A DNA stretch of 55,949 nt from Micavibrio sp. UBA6212 (lineage in GTDB: Bacteria; Pseudomonadota; Alphaproteobacteria; Micavibrionales; Micavibrionaceae): positions 1-55,949 of the forward strand of contig DISK01000013.1 of assembly GCA_002421905.1 (NCBI GenBank), given 5' to 3'. The first letter of the stretch is position 1, and each line of letters begins with the position of its first letter. The position numbers and the translations under genes were made by a program. The notes under the pieces were generated by a model, which was given only the letters and a program-made list of their open reading frames with translations, did no database searches and was not told the DNA's origin. This document shows positions 1-8,986 of this stretch, in pieces.

Positions 1-246
<246 letters not shown>

Positions 247-458
247 AATCCATGATTTCAAAAACATTACTGTTCTTGTCTCAAGTAAATTAATTTAAGA
301 CCTGCATCTTGCGTAACATTATTCAATTAAGAATAAAATTTCTGCGTGAGCAGATTGCGCAAAACAACAGATCTATAACAACGTGACGATAATCACGCTA
401 CTGCTGCCTGCGAATCTTCTCTATTTTAGTTTCGTCTTCACGATGTTTAATAACCATT

Positions 459-492
459 GACACAAGTAAGCCGTAATTCGGCGATTTGTGTC
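459..492 (-). other. Hairpin in the 16S precursor leader
   Basis: The arms GACACAA (459-465) and TTGTGTC (486-492) are perfect complements. They enclose a second GCCG/CGGC pairing around a TAATT loop, with a small bulge between the two. The structure lies in the transcribed leader, downstream of both rrn promoters and about 210 nt upstream of mature 16S. It could be an RNase III processing element or a leader fold, but the sequence cannot decide which. I found no clear boxA antitermination element nearby. Confidence 0.5.
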
Positions 493-535
493 ACCGAGAT
501 CCGTAAATCGTTTCTCGTTCTGTTTAGGTTTGCGG

Positions 536-564
536 ACTATAGCGATAAGCTATTCTGTCGTCAA
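536..564 (-). promoter_or_regulatory. rrn promoter P2 (sigma70 type)
   Basis: On the minus strand, TTGACG (559-564) is followed by exactly 17 bases and then TATAGT (536-541). The bases after the -10 box are GC-rich (CCGC), as in growth-rate-controlled rRNA promoters. Transcription would start at about 529 and give a leader of about 280 nt before 16S. This is the 16S-proximal member of a tandem pair. Confidence 0.8.
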
Positions 565-666
565 CCCCCTTTTTGAAAATTTTCAAAGTTTTTTTGAACT
601 TTTTCTCAAGGGCTACAACGTTGTTTTGCTTGGTTTTTCAAGCTCCTCAGCGTTGCAGAGAGCGGC

Positions 667-695
667 TTTATATACGGGTGATTTCTGATTGTCAA
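667..695 (-). promoter_or_regulatory. rrn promoter P1 (sigma70 type)
   Basis: On the minus strand, a perfect TTGACA (690-695) is followed by a 17-base spacer and TATAAA (667-672). The following discriminator (GCCGCTCTC) is GC-rich, the usual mark of stringently controlled rRNA promoters. Initiation would fall at about 660. An AT-rich tract lies immediately upstream of the -35 box. Confidence 0.85.
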
Positions 696-696
696 A

Positions 697-732
697 CATC
701 TTTTTTAAAAAAAAGTAAAAAAAAGTAAAATT
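697..732 (-). promoter_or_regulatory. UP-element-like AT tract upstream of rrn P1
   Basis: Directly upstream of the P1 -35 box the sequence is almost pure A/T. It contains two repeats of an A8-GT unit (707-730 on the plus strand) next to a T6 run. The position corresponds to roughly -40 to -70 of P1, where the alpha-subunit C-terminal domains bind rRNA UP elements. The role is inferred from position and composition. Confidence 0.55.
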
Positions 733-908
733 GGCGGAAAACATAGGACTTTCATAAGAATGCCGTCATTGCCCGCGCAGAAAACTCACCCCGATCCATG
801 CGATCTATATACTGTTCATAAAGTTCTTTAGCCCCTTTAACCCTACTCCCGCGTGTTTTAGTCTGAAAATACTGGGAACACCTAAAAAGAAGCAAAGACA
901 CGCCGCAG
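733..908. other. Divergent intergenic spacer between rrn and the polysaccharide locus
   Basis: This spacer separates the rrn promoter region (leftward) from the export gene at 909 (rightward). I see no convincing -35/-10 pair for the rightward gene and no RNA gene. A short A/G run (AAAAAGAAG) about 20 bases before 909 is the only ribosome-binding-like tract. Confidence 0.4.
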
Positions 909-3488
909 ATGCAACGTACCTCTCTCCTCTATATGACAACGTTGGCAACATTGAGTACATACACATATATGCCAAGCCCAGCGGCCGCCGCTGACTCCTC
1001 TTCAATTTCACAATGGATCAACCCGCAAGCCATCGCACTTGATCCGGTTCTGCTCAAAACAGAGCAGCTCAACAAAATCGGAATCGATACTCTTCTTGGT
1101 ACTTCATCAGCAGAGCAAGATATTCCTGATATCCTTACTCCCTCCACTGCACCTCTTATGGCGCTACCAAAACCATCCGCTTTGGAAATTTATTATAAGG
1201 AAAGGCTGGAAAGCCCGATCAAACAGTTCGGGTATGATCTCTTCAGCCTATCCGCATCAGAGAACTCTTCCCGTCATCAATCAAGCGGCGCAGTTCAGGA
1301 TCATTATATTCTGGGGCAAGGAGATACACTTTCTATCCTGATCAGAGGCCAACAGAATGTTTCGCGTATTGTCCCCATTACAACAGACGGGCAATTGGTA
1401 ATCGAGGATATGGCGCCAATACAAGCCGCAGGCCGTTCGATCAAAGACGTGCGTAATGAATTGCAATCACTGCTGGGTGATTATTACAACACGGATGTTT
1501 TTATCTCGCTTGATAAAACCAGAAAAATTTCTGTGACCATTTCCGGTGATGTCAACCAACCCGGAACCATTACGTTATCCTCTTTTGACACGGTGATGGA
1601 TGCCCTGTCGAAATCCGGAGGCATTCAAAAAACAGGAACACTGCGCCAAATCAAATTGATGAGAGGTAACAGCAGTACATTGATTGATCTGTACGGCATC
1701 CTGATTTACGGCTCGGGCACATCCGATCTATCATTGCGTGATGGTGACAAGATTCAAATCGGCCCTATCGGCCCGACACTCGCCATCAGTGGGGCCGTCA
1801 AACGCCCGGGCATCTATGAAATTCTTCCTGCCAATCAGACTCTTTGGAAAGACCCCGAACAACGAAGCCAGAAACTTTCTCTCGACGACTTGTTGGCGTT
1901 CGCAGGTGGCCCGTTAGCCCCAGGCAAGCACCGCTTTATCCGCATCACTCCAAAGACAGATGGCACGGATGAAACATCCGAAGTCAATGAGTCCTCTATC
2001 AAGATATTCCGTGACGGCGATATTCTCGGCGTCAATAAGGGCATTGAAAGGCGAACTGATTCGGTTGAACTTTCGGGACACACAAGAGCCGATGGATTAT
2101 ACGCCCTATCCGACACCCCGACCTTGTCTCACCTGCTATCCAGCGAATCGATTCTCGGGCCCGATATCTACCCATTGATCGGCGTGATCGAGCGGTGGAA
2201 TACACAGCAACTCTCCAAAGAACTGATCGCCTTCTCACCCAAAAGGGTTATCCATGGGGAAGCCGATATCCGCCTTAAAGAATCAGACCGTATTTTGCTT
2301 TTTTCCCGCGAAGAGATTGCAAATCTAGGGACGCCCCAATCATCCGATTCGCAATCCGAACTTAAACTGGCAAGCCTTAACACCTCTATCAAGTCTTCCC
2401 ATGATTCGGCCTATAATCCTGATAGAGAAGACGAATCATCCTATCCTCTTCCACGTACCAGCATGAAAGATTTCCTTCTCGAGCATTCGGCCTTTATCAG
2501 AGGCTCTATCCGTAATAGCGGCACATATCCGTTGGCAGAGAGAACAACGCTGTCCTCTCTGCTAGCCGTAGCAGGCGGCCCATCTCTGGAAGCCAGTCTT
2601 GAAAATATCGAGATCACCCAACCCCAGGCGGATAAAACAGCCCAGCGGATCAATATCAACCTTTCGACCACACCCGCCAACAGCATCACCTTGCATCCGG
2701 GGGATACCATTCGCGTCAACCGTAAATTCAAGCGTATTGAAGACAACCATGTCCTTCTGGTTGGAGAAGTACGCAACCCCGGAACCTATGACCTTCTTCC
2801 CGGAGATACATTAAGCAAGCTTCTGGAACGGGCAGGAGGCATCACCGAACAAGCCTATCCGGCAGGGGCGATTTTCTCGCGCAAATCGGAACGATTGAGA
2901 GAAGAACAACGCTTCAAAGCAAAGGCCCGTGACCTTGAATTAAAACTAGCAACCGCCCTTGCCCAAAAGGACGAGGACAAACGCCCGAAGGACGAAGAAA
3001 CAGGGCTGGCCAAGTCCCTGATTGCCGACCTTAATAATTCGGAATCTTTGGGACGCCTGACAGTCGAGGCCGACCCCGGCATGCTTAAAACTCATCCAGA
3101 TATGGATATCTTGCTTGAAACAGAGGATAAAATCTATATCCCCAAACGGCCTTTGACAGTTCGCGTTGCGGGAGAAATTCTCTCCCCAGCCTCCTTACAA
3201 TTCCGGACAGGAAAAAATCCGCGCACCTATATTGATGAAGCCGGAGGTTTTACCTATAACGCCGATCAGGATCGCGCCTTTGTTGTCTATCCAGATGGCA
3301 GCGCCTCGCCGCTCGCTGTCTCTGCATGGAATAACTCCGCCACCATGATCCCTCCCGGGGCCACCATCATTGTCCCGCGTGATCCGAAACCGCTTAGCTT
3401 TATGGATGGCGCAAAAGACCTCAGTCAAATTCTGGCCAACCTTGCCACCACCGCAATTTTTGCCGAAGACATCGCGAATGATGATTAA
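909..3488 (+). CDS. Polysaccharide export protein with multiple SLBB domains
   Basis: This is an 859-residue Wza-family outer-membrane polysaccharide export protein, more than twice the length of classical Wza. Residues 1-28 look like a signal peptide ending PAAAA, with no lipobox cysteine. A Poly_export domain spans about 131-203 (GQGDTLSILIRG). I count up to six SLBB-like beta-grasp repeats near 207, 290, 385, 527, 614 and 750, recognised by recurring 'SG.V..PG.Y' and 'AGG' signatures. A charged helical insert lies at about 660-720. The last 30 residues form a possible amphipathic helix, where Wza places its outer-membrane helix. The next gene overlaps the 3' end, indicating coupling. Family assignment is firm; the exported polymer is unknown. 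Confidence 0.9.
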   Translation: MQRTSLLYMTTLATLSTYTYMPSPAAAADSSSISQWINPQAIALDPVLLKTEQLNKIGIDTLLGTSSAEQDIPDILTPSTAPLMALPKPSALEIYYKERLESPIKQFGYDLFSLSASENSSRHQSSGAVQDHYILGQGDTLSILIRGQQNVSRIVPITTDGQLVIEDMAPIQAAGRSIKDVRNELQSLLGDYYNTDVFISLDKTRKISVTISGDVNQPGTITLSSFDTVMDALSKSGGIQKTGTLRQIKLMRGNSSTLIDLYGILIYGSGTSDLSLRDGDKIQIGPIGPTLAISGAVKRPGIYEILPANQTLWKDPEQRSQKLSLDDLLAFAGGPLAPGKHRFIRITPKTDGTDETSEVNESSIKIFRDGDILGVNKGIERRTDSVELSGHTRADGLYALSDTPTLSHLLSSESILGPDIYPLIGVIERWNTQQLSKELIAFSPKRVIHGEADIRLKESDRILLFSREEIANLGTPQSSDSQSELKLASLNTSIKSSHDSAYNPDREDESSYPLPRTSMKDFLLEHSAFIRGSIRNSGTYPLAERTTLSSLLAVAGGPSLEASLENIEITQPQADKTAQRININLSTTPANSITLHPGDTIRVNRKFKRIEDNHVLLVGEVRNPGTYDLLPGDTLSKLLERAGGITEQAYPAGAIFSRKSERLREEQRFKAKARDLELKLATALAQKDEDKRPKDEETGLAKSLIADLNNSESLGRLTVEADPGMLKTHPDMDILLETEDKIYIPKRPLTVRVAGEILSPASLQFRTGKNPRTYIDEAGGFTYNADQDRAFVVYPDGSASPLAVSAWNNSATMIPPGATIIVPRDPKPLSFMDGAKDLSQILANLATTAIFAEDIANDD

Positions 3489-4260
3489 CGTCTCGATCAT
3501 CACCATTACCTTTAATAACCGCACAGGATTAAAAAAGACCTCACAATCCGTTCTCTCCCAAACCTGCACCGATTATGAATGGATAATTATCGACGGGGCA
3601 TCGACCGATGGCACGCAAGATGATTTTCCTCTTTATAAGACCGCACAAATCACCAGCGAACCGGATCATGGAATCTATGATGCGATGAATAAAGGAATTA
3701 AGGCCGCAACAGGTAAATATATCATCTTTATGAATGCCGGCGACCAGTTCGCCACACCGGAAATTTTACAATCCGTATCTGAAGAAACCGCAGGGCAATC
3801 CTTTGATTTGGTCTATGGAGATTCTTACGAAGAGCAAGAACAGGAGAGCCCATTTTATAAATCTGCCAAACCAGCCACCTCCATCCACCACGGGTTATTC
3901 ACCCATCACCAATCCATTTTCTACAACCGCTTGTCTTTAGGAGAGCTTCGCTACGACACAAAATATAAAATCGCAGCCGATTATGATTTAACCCTGCGCT
4001 TCCTGCAAAGACACGACAAAGCTCTCTATATCGCCGAACCCATCTGTATTTATGAGGGTGGAGGGATTTCCCAAACACAAATCGAGCTTGGCCGCCATGA
4101 ACAGTACTTATCCAGAAAACAAGCTGGGGTTCCAGAATTAGAAAATCAAATTATCACCACAAAGCAAAAAGCGGCAAGTTTCCTTCGCCGCCTTTTTCCA
4201 AATCTATACTGGAAGACCAGATCGTTTATTCGTGGTCAAACCCCATCAGTCGGGTTGTAA
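3478..4260 (+). CDS. Family 2 glycosyltransferase
   Basis: This 260-residue GT-A fold transferase starts at one of two adjacent ATGs (3478 or 3481) that overlap the end of the export gene. Longer readings would enter that gene's body without a start signal. The N-terminus has the nucleotide-sugar-binding strand VSIITITFNN, then DGASTDGT (about 39-46), SEPDHGIYDAMNKGI (about 60-74) and NAGDQF (86-91). This pattern is typical of exopolysaccharide GT2 enzymes related to WcaE. It probably acts at the cytoplasmic membrane to add one sugar to a lipid-linked repeat unit. Donor and acceptor cannot be read from sequence. Its last 35 bases overlap the convergent small ORF at 4226-4432. Confidence 0.88.
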   Translation: MMINVSIITITFNNRTGLKKTSQSVLSQTCTDYEWIIIDGASTDGTQDDFPLYKTAQITSEPDHGIYDAMNKGIKAATGKYIIFMNAGDQFATPEILQSVSEETAGQSFDLVYGDSYEEQEQESPFYKSAKPATSIHHGLFTHHQSIFYNRLSLGELRYDTKYKIAADYDLTLRFLQRHDKALYIAEPICIYEGGGISQTQIELGRHEQYLSRKQAGVPELENQIITTKQKAASFLRRLFPNLYWKTRSFIRGQTPSVGL

Positions 4261-4432
4261 ATAGTGGCCGTTTCGCCAATTCCGGAACATCATTTTTTCC
4301 GGTGAGTTTTCTATATCCAGCTGAAGCAACGCCAACGACTAGATCAGCAACCAATGCGGTTACTCCCAGAGCGGTTCCTGCTGCATCAAAAAATTTTTGT
4401 TTCATTGATTGTCCTGCTTGAGGGTTGTTCAT
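4226..4432 (-). CDS. Small hypothetical protein (68 aa) with hydrophobic segment
   Basis: The reading frame starts at ATG with an AAGAAGGAG ribosome-binding tract at good spacing. The protein has a mildly hydrophobic Ala/Val/Gly-rich stretch (about residues 16-40) and then a basic segment (YRKLTGKND). It resembles no family I can name. It lies at the end of the leftward polysaccharide operon, 17 bases after the previous small gene, and its tail overlaps the convergent GT2 gene by 35 bases. The clear ribosome-binding site and the paired neighbour support a real gene. It could be a small membrane-associated protein. Confidence 0.6.
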   Translation of the reverse strand: MNNPQAGQSMKQKFFDAAGTALGVTALVADLVVGVASAGYRKLTGKNDVPELAKRPLFTTRLMGFDHE

Positions 4433-4449
4433 TATTTTCTCCTTCTTAA

Positions 4450-4662
4450 TTATTTGTAATCATAGTCACATGGAAAACCAGACATCGCATCTTCCATTGC
4501 CAACCTATCAACAATATGTCCGTGCTGCTGAGACGCTTTCGAAAATTTTCGCATGACATTGGCCACTAATTTCTTTGAAACCAGACTAGCAACACTGCAG
4601 ACATTGGAAAATTTCTCTGAAAGTGAGCCTTCTTGTTCTGATAATAAATTTCTAATCACCAT
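4450..4662 (-). CDS. Small hypothetical protein (70 aa)
   Basis: This short ORF begins at ATG preceded by an AAAGGGAAAGAG tract. The product is polar and probably helical (SLSEKFSNVCSVASLVSKKL), with no signal peptide or recognisable domain. It follows the glycosyltransferase at 4698-5570 by 35 bases and precedes another small gene by 17 bases, so the two may be cotranscribed with the operon. No function can be assigned. Confidence 0.55.
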   Translation of the reverse strand: MVIRNLLSEQEGSLSEKFSNVCSVASLVSKKLVANVMRKFSKASQQHGHIVDRLAMEDAMSGFPCDYDYK

Positions 4663-4697
4663 TTGTGTCTCTTTCCCTTTTCAACGTTTTAACGCAA

Positions 4698-5543
4698 TTA
4701 TTCCGTCAAAACTCTATTTTCCGTAATTTCTTGAATATGTTTATAATATTTATATTTGCCAAGTGCAAGCTTTTTACCATTTTTTCCATCCAAGAACCCG
4801 AAAAAAAAGACAAAATGAACCAATAATATGATAACAGGCCGAAATTTGCTTTGTCGTAACCTTACTTTAAGCCATTCCCGCCACGGAACCGGATCAAGTG
4901 GCCAAGTGCCTTTTCTGTTCATTCCCACCTCCCAGACTGCATATTTTTGATGGCGGAACGCCCAAGCCCGCTCATCTTCCATAGCGTCATGATGTAGATA
5001 ATGGGATAAAGTCCCGATTTTTGCCGTCAGGTTTTTCGGAATCGGCTGATAATGCCCTTCAATTTCCCCCATCCCCGGAATATCCAGATCATCAATAACG
5101 GGAAATTCCATTTGTCTGCGATCCAACAAGACTATTTTGCGATTGGGAATACCGTATTTTAGAACCGTTCCGCCAATCCGGTAGCGTCCTGTAACAAAAT
5201 ATCCCGCCAGATCTGGTTCTCCAGTTGAAAATAAGGCCCTGATCTCTGCGATCAATTCCGGCGTAACAACCTCATCCGCATCAATAAAAAATACCCAGTC
5301 ATGCCTCAAGGACAGCTTATCCAGACACCATTGACGTTTTTTCGGATATTGTCCATTCCATGAGAACGAAACAAAAGTAACAAAATCAAATTGGCGGGCA
5401 ATTTCTTCTGTTCGGTCACGACTTGCCGAATCGACGACAACCACCTCATCAAAATCCCGCAAAGCGGCCAGACAAGAGGGAAGATTTTTTTCTTCGTTTT
5501 TAGTGACGATAATAACCGAGACAGGGATTCTATCGCACATCAT
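4698..5543 (-). CDS. Family 2 glycosyltransferase (WaaE/KdtX-like)
   Basis: This protein of about 281 residues has a GT2 core: PVSVIIVTKNEEKNL near the N-terminus, then DEVVVVDSASRDRT and FFIDADE, the DxD-like metal-binding motif. The layout resembles the WaaE/KdtX group, which adds sugars to LPS core or surface glycans. The C-terminal part is basic and ends with a hydrophobic FRPVIILLVHFVFFFGF stretch, a likely membrane anchor. The ATGATG pair at 5543/5540 is preferred as start. It overlaps the end of the Wzz-like gene and follows GGGGAAG, whereas an upstream start at 5570 would extend the overlap without a better site. Confidence 0.86.
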   Translation of the reverse strand: MMCDRIPVSVIIVTKNEEKNLPSCLAALRDFDEVVVVDSASRDRTEEIARQFDFVTFVSFSWNGQYPKKRQWCLDKLSLRHDWVFFIDADEVVTPELIAEIRALFSTGEPDLAGYFVTGRYRIGGTVLKYGIPNRKIVLLDRRQMEFPVIDDLDIPGMGEIEGHYQPIPKNLTAKIGTLSHYLHHDAMEDERAWAFRHQKYAVWEVGMNRKGTWPLDPVPWREWLKVRLRQSKFRPVIILLVHFVFFFGFLDGKNGKKLALGKYKYYKHIQEITENRVLTE

Positions 5544-6384
5544 GACTTGTCCGACGCTTCCCCAGTTCAACGCGCAAATAGGACAAAACCAGACCCATCA
5601 CCATACAAGCCATCATCAAGACCGGAAAAAATAACATAGGCTTAGGAAACACAGGCCGAGGCGACGCACTGGCATCTTCAACAATGCTGAGTGCATAAGG
5701 CGTATCAATGGATAGTAACATCTCGCGCCGCTCTTCTCCCATCAACATTCTGGTCAAGGTTTGACGGTGTTCGGGATTAAGGGTCATCTTCAATTCACGC
5801 CGCACCCATTCAATCCGTGCATCGACATCACGCCGCGCATCCTGACGGATCAGCTGGTCACCGATCCGCACCAGATTACGCAGGAGTTTGACACCCACAT
5901 CCGGATCGGGGTGATGATAGGTCAAACGTAAACTCTCGCTGTTTTTAACAGGATCCATGCGCACATGCCGCTCGAGATAATTTGCAACATCGCCAGAACC
6001 GGACATATCGCTGGCTCCACCTTGGAAAAGAGTATCCTGTTGCAAGCCACCAAGCATTCCATCCATACGCAGAAGAACCGCAGCCACAGCAGGCCCACGC
6101 AAACTTTGCTGGAACCGCATATATTCACGATCAGTCAAGGCCGTTTGATCCGATCCGGAAACCAGAAAGGGCCGCGCCTGATCGGTTAAAAAATCAAACC
6201 GTTCCACCCCTTCGCGCGGAGCGGTCACAATCATCCAGATTTCATATTGGGGTTTTAGGGTAAAGAACAACACCAGCGCCAGACAAAAGCCGACAGCTGC
6301 CCCCAAAGCGATCGATAGTCTCTCGTTCCACAAATAAAGCAGAAGGTCGCTCAGCGTATAAAGACGGACTTGTTGATCGGACAT
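5530..6384 (-). CDS. Wzz-like polysaccharide chain-length co-polymerase
   Basis: The 284-residue product has the two-membrane-segment architecture of Wzz/PCP proteins. TM1 is at about 22-43 and TM2 at about 250-270, preceded by a proline-containing SPRPVFPKP segment characteristic of the family. The intervening periplasmic part is largely helical. There is no cytoplasmic Walker-type BY-kinase domain, so this is the kinase-less type. It would set glycan chain length together with the Wzy-like protein at 7781-8965. The gene lies 22 bases after the GT4 gene and overlaps the next transferase. Confidence 0.83.
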   Translation of the reverse strand: MSDQQVRLYTLSDLLLYLWNERLSIALGAAVGFCLALVLFFTLKPQYEIWMIVTAPREGVERFDFLTDQARPFLVSGSDQTALTDREYMRFQQSLRGPAVAAVLLRMDGMLGGLQQDTLFQGGASDMSGSGDVANYLERHVRMDPVKNSESLRLTYHHPDPDVGVKLLRNLVRIGDQLIRQDARRDVDARIEWVRRELKMTLNPEHRQTLTRMLMGEERREMLLSIDTPYALSIVEDASASPRPVFPKPMLFFPVLMMACMVMGLVLSYLRVELGKRRTSHDVR

Positions 6385-6406
6385 ACGGCAAGATTAAGAG
6401 AAAAAA

Positions 6407-7720
6407 TCAAGCAACGCGATAGCGAATCGTATCCCGTGCACTTCTAATCCACGAAGAAATAGAGTGGTTTGGTGCGAAATCTTCTCCGGCCTTGCTAGCT
6501 CCGGTATGGGCCGCAAACCAGACATTGCCATCCATGCGCATTTGCAAAATTTCAGACACCAGTTTTTTGGCGTTACCTTGTTCAACTATGGAACCTGCGC
6601 CATACTCACGGATCACTCGCGCGGTTTCGGTATGATCAGGGCCAATCAGGATACAAGGCCGCCCCGCCGCCAAAGCCGCATAAAGTTTGGAAGGCACCAA
6701 CATTCCGGCAGCTTCGTGTTTCATACTGATCAGATGGACATCCCCGCTTTCCATCAATTCTTTCAAACGGGAAACAGGTTGCGCCGGAAGCAAGCGGATA
6801 TTATCCAAACCTCGCCGCGCACGTTCACTGGCAATCCGGTCATATCCCGGGCCATCCCCGACAAAAACAAATTCGACCTCGGGGTGCGTAGGAGACAGCA
6901 TTGCGGCCGCTTCCAAAATGGTACTGATCGGGTGGGCACGCCCCAGATTCCCTGCATAAAGCACGCGGAATTTTGGGGAATCATCTAGAAAGAATGGGCG
7001 TTTATTCAATGCCCCACGCGCCTGAGCCACAAAATTGCCATTGGCCACATTTTTAATCCGGATGGGGCCAGCATGGGTATGGCGCGCCGTCATTTTGCGC
7101 GAAGGTTTGTTCTGAACAGGGGGGGCAACATGCAGACTTGCCAGAGTAAAGCTGGATAGCTCCAGATCCGGCCAGTTGGGAATAATCGTCACTTTCGACA
7201 TATCAAGACCGGTAAAGGCCAGATGTTTAGCCATACACCGACCCACCACCACCACGCGGTCGCAAGATTTCATCGCGCGACGGGAGCTTGCTTTCAAAAA
7301 ATTCATCACGCGCAAAGGAAGCTTAAGCCCCAGAACCGGCAAAATATCCGGATACAAATCGTGGCACCAATGAATATGTGAAGAATGTTTGATACGGGAA
7401 ATAATACGCCCCGCAACGACCAGCATCGGCGGATCGGTCAAGGTTACGACCATATTATGCCTTTTGAGCATCAAGGCCGTCATCAAAAGTTTAACCCACA
7501 CCCAAAGATAAGAGCGAATATTTTTGCCGCCACGGGAGGAAACGCGGCGCACCCGCACCGGGCCATCCATGATTTCACCGGATTCCGGCCCGCTGGTCAA
7601 AACCGTCACATCCCATCCGTCCCGCGCAAAAGCATGCGCCAAATCCCGCAAAACGCGCCCTGTAGCTCCACGAACAGGTGGATAAACGCGATTTATGAAT
7701 AAAACAGATGGTTTCTTCAT
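6407..7720 (-). CDS. Family 4 glycosyltransferase (WcaI-like)
   Basis: This protein of about 437 residues has a GT-B fold. The N-terminal half begins KPSVLFINRVYPPVRGATGR, the glycine-rich acceptor-side loop of WcaI-type enzymes. The C-terminal half carries FRVLYAGNLGRAHPI, FVFVGDGPG and the GT4 nucleotide-sugar pocket AAGMLVPSKLYAALAAGRP. I prefer the ATG at 7720 because the longer frame would use a TTG with a poorly placed ribosome-binding tract. It is probably a cytoplasmic membrane-associated transferase in the same glycan pathway as its neighbours. Sugar specificity is unknown. Confidence 0.88.
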   Translation of the reverse strand: MKKPSVLFINRVYPPVRGATGRVLRDLAHAFARDGWDVTVLTSGPESGEIMDGPVRVRRVSSRGGKNIRSYLWVWVKLLMTALMLKRHNMVVTLTDPPMLVVAGRIISRIKHSSHIHWCHDLYPDILPVLGLKLPLRVMNFLKASSRRAMKSCDRVVVVGRCMAKHLAFTGLDMSKVTIIPNWPDLELSSFTLASLHVAPPVQNKPSRKMTARHTHAGPIRIKNVANGNFVAQARGALNKRPFFLDDSPKFRVLYAGNLGRAHPISTILEAAAMLSPTHPEVEFVFVGDGPGYDRIASERARRGLDNIRLLPAQPVSRLKELMESGDVHLISMKHEAAGMLVPSKLYAALAAGRPCILIGPDHTETARVIREYGAGSIVEQGNAKKLVSEILQMRMDGNVWFAAHTGASKAGEDFAPNHSISSWIRSARDTIRYRVA

Positions 7721-7780
7721 GCCCTGCCATTGCCCCGCCAAAGGGGATTTTTACTACCAGTGAAATATTGAGTAGGGCTT

Positions 7781-8965
7781 TTATGCCACAAGAGGCGATT
7801 TTGTTTCAAGCTTTTGATGGAAGGTTTTGAGAAATACCAACAAAATAAGTCCAAACCCCAGAGATTTGTAGCTGGCGTAAAATCCTGCCGAGATGACAAA
7901 TGGAAAGATTAATGCCCAAAACAGGACGCGATCACGGAATAAATCGGGAAGAGACCGGATAATTCCGGTCAATAACCCTCCCGCAATCACAACCATTCCA
8001 AGTAAGCCGGTTTTGAACAGCAGCGACGAAAACAAGGAATGGGTATAAAGAACCGATAGCCCCCCAACCGCCGGATTTTCAAGACGGCTCCCCCAGCCAT
8101 ACCCAAACAAGGCATGTCCCCACCCGTCAAAGACAAGCGAAAAGACCTGCTGCCATTCCTGCACACGAGAGTTCAGCCCAACTAAATGGGTTTTACGGAT
8201 CATCGCGTCTGAAACAAAAGAAAGCTCGCCCCACAAACTTCCCCCTAAGAACAAAAGGAAGGCCAGAACAATAACTGCACGGCGTGGGGTGCGCCGCGCC
8301 ATCTCATAAATCATTACCCCGCATACAACCGCGACCGCAACCAGTCCGGCCCGTTGCATCATCAAAACCATGGACAGGATCGGGAACAAAGACAAAGCGA
8401 TCAATAAGCAAGCCATTCCCCAACGTCCTTTGCTCCAGATAAGGCGTGCCGCACACCCAATCATCCACAATGCTGAAAACAGAACTTCGGGGTTGTTTGA
8501 CAAATACAACAAATCAAGCGGGGTTCCCCATTCAAATGCCCCCCCTGAAAAATAAAGATCCAAAAACGGGGTCATCGCTCTGATAGAAAATAAAAAACCC
8601 ATCATCGCGATCAGATGATAAAATTTGTCGCCCAGTTCTTCTGCATGCCTCCTATAAATCAGAACCAGAAACAAAAACAGGAAGGGAACGATGTCACGGA
8701 ACAGATCTGCCAAGATCGCGCCATTCATAACGCCCGCCAGCAGCGGAACCAACATACCATAGGCGACAAGGGGGATATAAATTTGTCCGCGTGCAATATC
8801 TCCGAACTGGGCAGAAAACAATAAACACAGAAAAACGATTACCTCAACCAAACCGAGATGATCCGGTGTCGGTGAGCCAAACGCCGCATAAGTCAGGCAT
8901 CCCAACACAAACAAAGAACAGGACAGTGAAATCTGTGGCAAGGATGATAAAAAATGACTCTTCAT
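7781..8965 (-). CDS. O-antigen ligase/polymerase-like membrane protein (Wzy/WaaL type)
   Basis: This 394-residue integral membrane protein has roughly ten or eleven hydrophobic helices. A larger loop in the second half (about residues 245-290) includes GLNSRVQEWQQVFSLVFDGW and FGYGWGSR. The NSR-containing loop followed by GYGWG is the pattern of Wzy_C/O-antigen ligase proteins. Its position between chain-length and transferase genes supports a polymerase or ligase role acting on the periplasmic face. Polymerase and ligase cannot be separated by sequence alone. The ATG at 8965 follows GGAG at longer than usual spacing. Confidence 0.8.
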   Translation of the reverse strand: MKSHFLSSLPQISLSCSLFVLGCLTYAAFGSPTPDHLGLVEVIVFLCLLFSAQFGDIARGQIYIPLVAYGMLVPLLAGVMNGAILADLFRDIVPFLFLFLVLIYRRHAEELGDKFYHLIAMMGFLFSIRAMTPFLDLYFSGGAFEWGTPLDLLYLSNNPEVLFSALWMIGCAARLIWSKGRWGMACLLIALSLFPILSMVLMMQRAGLVAVAVVCGVMIYEMARRTPRRAVIVLAFLLFLGGSLWGELSFVSDAMIRKTHLVGLNSRVQEWQQVFSLVFDGWGHALFGYGWGSRLENPAVGGLSVLYTHSLFSSLLFKTGLLGMVVIAGGLLTGIIRSLPDLFRDRVLFWALIFPFVISAGFYASYKSLGFGLILLVFLKTFHQKLETKSPLVA

Positions 8966-8986
8966 TTTTCTAAAATTCTCCGACCA

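Noticed and set aside
488..688. 66-codon rightward ORF upstream of the 16S gene
   Set aside because: It covers both rrn promoters and the leader, has no ribosome-binding site and has an unlikely composition.
805..1011. Short leftward ORF over the start of the export gene
   Set aside because: No ribosome-binding site, and it overlaps the signal peptide of a well-supported gene.
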